DNA of 64,000 nt from Acorus gramineus (taxonomy: Eukaryota > Streptophyta > Magnoliopsida > Acorales > Acoraceae): NCBI GenBank assembly GCA_030737835.1, contig CM060856.1, positions 19,837,941-19,901,940 on the forward strand, read 5' to 3'. Below the pieces are notes generated by a model. That model worked only from the letters and a program-made list of their open reading frames with translations. It searched no databases and was not told where the DNA came from. A program made the position numbers and the translations under genes. Shown one piece after another: positions 59,256 through 64,000 of this stretch; the first letter of the stretch is position 1, and each line of letters begins with the position of its first letter.

Positions 59256-59790
59256 TCATGAAGAAAGGAAAAAAAGAGGAAAAAAAAGGAAGAGAAAGCC
59301 CAGGTATATGTTATCGTACTTCACTTATATTCATTTGATAATTGAGGATATATAAATCATTCTAATTTTCTCATTTGGAATTATACCTGAATACGCAGAA
59401 CCTGAAGAAGGGGCGGCAACCATACAGCAAAATCCAGAAGACGGATGGATTGCTGCACATGTTTCAAGTATCAGATCCTTGAAGTTCCACCTTTGGTCAG
59501 AAGGCAGCTCATGTGAAGAGCACAAACCTTTACATATATATCCACATGCATCCACCAGTGATGCTACTGGAATGTTAACATTTTGTTGTCTTTGGTTTTC
59601 TTCATTGAGTACTGGATTTAAGGAAAGCTTTTTCAAGGCATCACATGGGACCCCAACATGAGGAGATATCTGTAAAAAAAAATTCAGGTGTACTAATTGG
59701 CTATGTGAAGAATAGCACTTTTGTCTACAGACACAATTTAACTAGTTAATCTATTCCATTTCAGTTTTGTACATATATAGCTAGCTAAAC
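59256..59790. repeat. Direct duplication, copy 1
   Basis: Aligns in the same orientation with 61691-62195: CCAGGTATATGTTATC, ACCTGAAGAAGGGGCG, AAGGAAAGCTTTTTCAAGGC and CCATTTCAGTTTTG stretches in order. It contains an intact exon-like frame on the minus strand. Confidence 0.8.
59387..59669 (-). CDS. Orphan exon, unknown protein family
   Basis: On the minus strand a T-rich tract and CAG acceptor precede an open 283-nt exon (94 codons plus one base) ending in TTCAG|GTATAA, a good donor. The peptide starts ISPHVGVPCDALKKL, includes LVDACGYICKGLC and RWNFKDLILETCAAI, and ends GSAYS. It is Cys- and Ser-containing with mixed hydrophobic helices and no motif that I recognise. No neighbouring exons were found on either side, so it may be a lone duplicated exon or a piece of a gene whose other exons I missed. 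Confidence 0.4.
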
Positions 59791-60899
59791 AAGTGTAATT
59801 CTTCTTAAGTGGGAAATGAGACAGTTCAGATGGAAGATCAGTGATCTCAATCTCATCATGTCAAACGGCCTATTTACATAAACAAAACAGATAACAATGT
59901 TAAAATATGATTGAAGTAACCAGAAATGATGAACATGTTCTCTGGCCAATCCGTTCAACTCTCAATCCCATTACTCTCTCTGGTTGATGAAATTCTGAAT
60001 TACCCAATCTTGCTTTAAAAATACCTGATGGAGACACAGTGAATATACTCTCTATCCAAGTGTTACCCAATAGCGACCAAATCGTTCATCCTCCAAATCA
60101 ATGGCCCCATGTTGATTATTTTTTATGTTGCTTTAGCATTTTTCTTTTTTCATTTTCCCCTCTAAATCTCTATATTTTTATCAGACATTGTTCTATTATG
60201 AAATACAAATGACAACATTTTCATAAAAAAAAATGTTTATTTTTTAGGTATTTAATCTGGAAATAGAGCCAACTTATCAAGTGATTTTTCCAGATCAACA
60301 CCATATATGCTCTGCCATGGAGATTATGATGGTAATCATTCAAACTGTTCCAATTGCCAACCCACATACAAGACTCAATAAAGAAACATATTTTGTGTGA
60401 TCAAGCATATAAAAAGCATTGTTTTTATCTGGATTCTGGAGTGCCTGGCAACCAAGAAGGATATAGATGGGCCAAGAGCGGCCGGAAAAGTACATGAAGA
60501 TGCATTCTTATATGAATGGGTGCTTATACACTCAATCCCTTTTGTAAGATGTTTATAGTCGTCATATAACTAACACAGTACATACTCTACTGTATTAATA
60601 TATTTTATATGACAGAAAACATAAAAATACATGCATTCAATTCATATGAGTATGTATTTCATTTTTTTATAATTGAATGTATTTCATTATAACCAAATAT
60701 AAACTAAAAAAAAATCAAAACATGTGAGCACCACAAATGAGATTCTTAATAGGACTGAATGTCACATTTTCCTATATTAAAACTTTGCTCATACTATTGG
60801 TTACCAGGAGTTGTAGTAAGATGTTTGCCTTTTAACATGAATGGGTCTGCTCATGAAGGCCTAAGGTATTTGAGTAATTTTTTTCTTATTTTTATCCTA
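59791..60899. other. AT-rich spacer between duplicated blocks
   Basis: Holds a minus-oriented copy of the AT-rich dispersed repeat at 60580-60720. No gene. Confidence 0.45.
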
Positions 60900-61165
60900 T
60901 TTATTCTTATTCTTAATCCTTTGTTAGGGTTAAGGTATCTTATTCTTAAGGTATCTTATTCTTAATCCTTTGTTAGGGTTAAGAGAGAGTATTTTTCCGC
61001 AAGAGGCAGGTGTGTATAAGGGTTTTTCTTTAAGAGAAAGAGGCGGTGTTGAGGAGAGAGAGGGACTGAAAGATTTTGTGATTTGATTACTTGATAACGA
61101 TGAATATTTCTTGCTCTCCTCTGTGGATGTTGGAAAATTTTGTCAAACCACATAAATCTACATAT
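60900..61165 (+). mobile_element. Copia LTR fragment
   Basis: Ends with CTCTGTGGATGTTGGAAAAT and AAACCACATAAATCT, the transcript-end (R-U5) phrase of many Tork-type copia LTRs. Inside, TTGTTAGGGTTAAG occurs twice with a short tandem of GGTATCTTATTCTTAA. The left boundary is uncertain. Confidence 0.5.
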
Positions 61166-61171
61166 TTTTAT

Positions 61172-61646
61172 TGTTAGGATTATGTTTCAATCCGGTGTAT
61201 TACATCGGACAGCCATGACGAAACTAAATTAGGGGCACCTAATTGATATATATATTAATTAAGATTTGGTTTTAATTAATATTTAAAGTAAATCTTCTAA
61301 AATCAAGGAACAATATTTGTTTGTTAATTAGGAGATTACTTGGAGATGAAGTTATTTATATATATAAATATTCTCTAATGTTCTATGGCAAAACTAGGCA
61401 TGATAAGATGCAGAGATCTAAGGGTGAGGTTGAGAGGGTTCTAAGAGAGTAACTCCATGAGAGGGTTTAAAAGCCTCTTAATGTATTTTTTGTATCTTAA
61501 CTATTATAGTGGATTTTCTATTTTTGCCCCGTGGATGTAGGCCTAAACCAAACAACGTATATCTTGTGTTCTTCGTGTGATGGTGTTCCGTTTTTATGAT
61601 TGATCTCGGGTTTTATTAATGGCTTCTACGAATCCGTTTTCCAACG
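61172..61646 (+). mobile_element. Copia LTR with primer-binding site but no internal genes
   Basis: About 475 bp, starting TGTTAGGATTATG. It carries an R-U5-like CCGTGGATGTAGGCC and is followed by TGGTATCAGAGC at 61648-61659, the initiator Met-tRNA site. Downstream is the duplicated exon block, not gag. So this is the left end of a truncated retroelement, or a junction made during the duplication. Confidence 0.65.
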
Positions 61647-61690
61647 GTGGTATCAGAGCACTTTATGAAACAAAATGTCATGGTAGTAGT

Positions 61691-62195
61691 CCTGAAGAAA
61701 GGAAAAAACCAGGTATATGTTATCACCTTCACTTATATTGGTTTGATGAATCAGGCATAAGTGATCATAACATTATCCCTAGGAATTTATACCTGAATGC
61801 GCACAACCTGAAGAAGGGGCGACCACCATACACAAGAAGATGGACGGATTTGGTCCCACATGTTTCAAATATGAGATCCTTGAACTTCCAGATTCGGTCA
61901 CAAACTTGCTCATGTAAAGAGCACACATCTTGACATGCTACCGGAATGTCTTTACATTTGATTAGTTTATTTTGATTTCTTTCATATTATCCAATGAGTA
62001 TATATTGGATTTAAGGAAAGCTTTTTCAAGGCATCACATGTAACCCCAGCATGGGGAGATATCTATAAAAAATTCAATGTTTTGAACATTAAACTGTTTA
62101 GTGGATGATGTTATAGATAACCGTTTTGTGTATCTATATACACATTTTAACCAGTAAATCTGTTCCATTTCAGTTTTGGCCGCTCATAGCTTGTC
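61691..62195. repeat. Direct duplication, copy 2
   Basis: Second, more decayed copy of 59256-59790, about 2.4 kb downstream, enclosed by copia LTR pieces. Confidence 0.8.
61793..62062 (-). pseudogene. Decayed copy of the orphan exon
   Basis: Corresponds to 59387-59669. The start (ISPHAGVTCDALKKLSLNP) and both splice borders remain, but a central segment is lost or changed and the frame is broken. Confidence 0.65.
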
Positions 62196-62209
62196 TTTCT
62201 TACGATTTT

Positions 62210-62540
62210 GGATCTTGGATGCAATCAATAAAAAAACATAAATAAACAAATCAAAACAAAGGCACAAAAAATTTACGTGGTTCGATAAATCTTGCCTATG
62301 TCCACGGAACACACCAGAGATCAATCCACTATCAAATAAAAAGTTTTTACAATGGTCACACCGAAGATAAAAATCCTAGAACCTAATGAAAAATATGAGA
62401 TGCCTTTTTATACTGGCATCTCATTAAGGACAAAAAAAAATCAATACACGAAAGACACTAAAAAAAAAATTTCCTCAGGGTGCCAACAATCATCTGCGCA
62501 CATCATCGGACTCCACAATATATAACACTTTCAACTTCCC
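62210..62540 (-). mobile_element. Copia solo LTR fragment, minus strand
   Basis: On the minus strand a TATAAAAAGG box is followed by CCGTGGACATAGGCAAG and CGAACCACGTAAAT, the R-U5 phrase of copia LTRs. No primer site or coding region adjoins it. Confidence 0.55.
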
Positions 62541-64000
62541 TCTACCTCACAAGTCACAAGAATTCATTTCTCTCATAATAACCATGTAAATGGTTGTCTC
62601 TTACAAAAGATATCTCTCTTAACCCTAATAATGAAAAGGCTATATAAATAAAAATAAAATAAAATAAACAACACGTCCTTAAAATAATTCGGATTAGGAA
62701 CACTGCCCATAGACCCCTGTGGGGGATTTTATCAAAAGAGTGCTGATACTCTGTCGGTTTTATAGCCTGTTTTGTAACCTCATATATTATGTTAGTGTAA
62801 TATATATTGTGCTATCATAATATATATAGTGTTCTATTATAATATATGGAGTAAAAAAATTATGTTTTTTTTTAAAATATGCTATTGTATTTTAATATAT
62901 ATATATACTTCATTTCATATAACAATGTATGCCTGAATGAGAGAGTGTATAATTAAAAAGAAAATATAGATTATAAATAATACTACAATAGGAGCTAGAC
63001 ATATTATTTTCTTTGAGCCTGTTCACGAAGGTCCAAAGTACGGCCTAATTCAAGACATCTAACGGCACAACGCCCATCAATATGATACATGTTGGTACGC
63101 CATTAATCATGTGTAACGTTTAAGAAATTCACTGGGGACATTAATTAATGGAAACATCTAGAATCTCAGATAAGTTTGGGCTAAGGGTTAAAATTTTGAG
63201 GATAAATTGTCCTAATTTTAGATGATAAAAAGTTCATCAATTTTATTCATATTTATATTTGTTAAAATTAGGATAAAAAGTGGGGATAATGTGTTATCCT
63301 AGTCTTTAGGTGGAATAAAATATTCACATTTTCATTTCAAAACTGGGACAACTGTCCGTAGTTTATCACGATTATTTTTTATACCAAATGGGAATAAACT
63401 ATCTTCCTACTCACTTATCCCCATAATTACCCTTTATCCCACTACTTATCATCCTGTCAAACCACTAGTTTAGCAAGGGGTTAAAGTTTTGAGGATAAAT
63501 TGTTGTAATTTTAGAAGATAGAAAATCCATTAATTTTGTTCATATTTACATTTGTCAAAATTGAGATAAAAAATAGGGATAAATGCTATTCTAGCCTTTA
63601 GGTGAAACAAAATATCTTCATTTTTATTTTAAAGGGTTTTTAGTTTTCACCCCCTGTAAAGCTAGTGAATTATTGAAAACCCGCCATAAAAAATGAATTT
63701 ATTATTAAACTATTACAAAATTATTGCATCTCATTAAATAAACCCGAAATTTAGTTTCTACCCCTTCAAAATATATAAATTATGTAAAAATATTTTCAAA
63801 TACACATTATTATTTTAGGACTCTTCAAATGCAGATTGTCTTCATAACAATCACACATGTTTAATCTATTATAGATATTGTTCATATTAATTTCGTATCA
63901 ATCGTACCATATCATATTTATATTCAACAAAATACCTGTATGAGCTACAACCATGGTATTTAGTAGATGGATTATTTGGGTTGATGAGCTATAGTGGAAT
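62541..64000. other. Window-end spacer with repeats
   Basis: 62750-62990 resembles 22960-23190. Two direct repeats of about 160 bp lie at 63183-63346 and 63475-63634. The last 350 bp are AT-rich. No gene is seen. Confidence 0.5.
63183..63634. repeat. Two direct repeats of about 160 bp
   Basis: 63183-63346 and 63475-63634 share GGGTTAAA-TTTTGAGGATAA, ATTTT-TTCATATTTA and TTTAGGTG-AA blocks, diverged by substitutions. The 130 bp between them has TTATCCC-type words, suggesting two insertions of one element or an old tandem duplication. Confidence 0.7.

Noticed and set aside
60925..60985. TTAGGG-like words suggesting telomeric repeats
   Set aside because: Only isolated GTTAGGGTTAA words occur, no tandem array; they belong to the LTR fragment.
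61619..61933. 104-codon plus-strand open frame
   Set aside because: It begins in an LTR end and runs antisense through the decayed exon copy; no protein similarity is evident.
1..64000. CRISPR arrays, bacterial operons, rRNA genes
   Set aside because: Direct repeats here are transposon ends or tandem duplications without regular spacers, and all genes have plant introns.

Overview
The window is nuclear DNA of a flowering plant. It is AT-rich and full of nested transposons, with a few intron-containing genes that I rebuilt exon by exon. All the proteins are plant families. The ribosomal protein and kinase read most like monocot versions, and the first exons of the kinase and S10 genes are GC-rich, so a non-grass monocot is my best guess; this is inference.

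Five complete gene models are supported. (1) 374-1703 (+): a two-exon, 89-residue secreted cysteine-rich peptide with the eight-cysteine spacing of the MEG/ESF1 family. (2) 3163-16177 (-): an 11-exon plant glutaminyl-peptide cyclotransferase, 311 aa, whose 6.8 kb ninth intron holds a complete-length but broken Ty1/copia element (3830-8661) in antisense orientation. (3) 28716-31323 (+): a 7-exon membrane-anchored receptor-like Ser/Thr kinase of 501 aa. (4) 43150-46200 (+): ribosomal protein eS10, 185 aa, whose first coding exon is only the ATG. (5) 46994-52025 (-): a four-exon DDA1 subunit of CUL4-DDB1 ubiquitin ligases, 100 aa. S10 and DDA1 converge. A sixth exon-like piece (59387-59669, -) of unknown family has a decayed direct duplicate at 61793-62062.

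The rest is mostly transposons, several with target-site duplications (TSDs) that I could read. One family of Mutator-like elements (MULEs) with CCCCA-rich ends occurs at 17236-18830, 21665-22090, about 33334-35502 and 52236-53886. The three longer copies are packed with a 10-bp motif, GTTACATTTA or its complement. One copy carries a legume-lectin receptor-kinase fragment and another a possible FAR1-type fragment. A different MULE (16417-18906) carries a ZAT-type zinc-finger gene fragment and was itself split by the first family. There are also a 448-bp MULE with a perfect 9-bp TSD (21051-21498), hAT-type elements with 8-bp TSDs (19687-20049, 23281-23801, 41963-42604, 49235-49843, 54659-55269), two foldback elements with roughly 370-bp arms (19288-20804, 37306-38723), two tRNA-type SINEs, copia LTR fragments clustered at 60.9-62.5 kb, and a low-copy set of small AT-rich repeats.

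The genes do not form a pathway or operon. The main interest is the nested transposon history, the gene fragments it carries, and the small secreted peptide gene.
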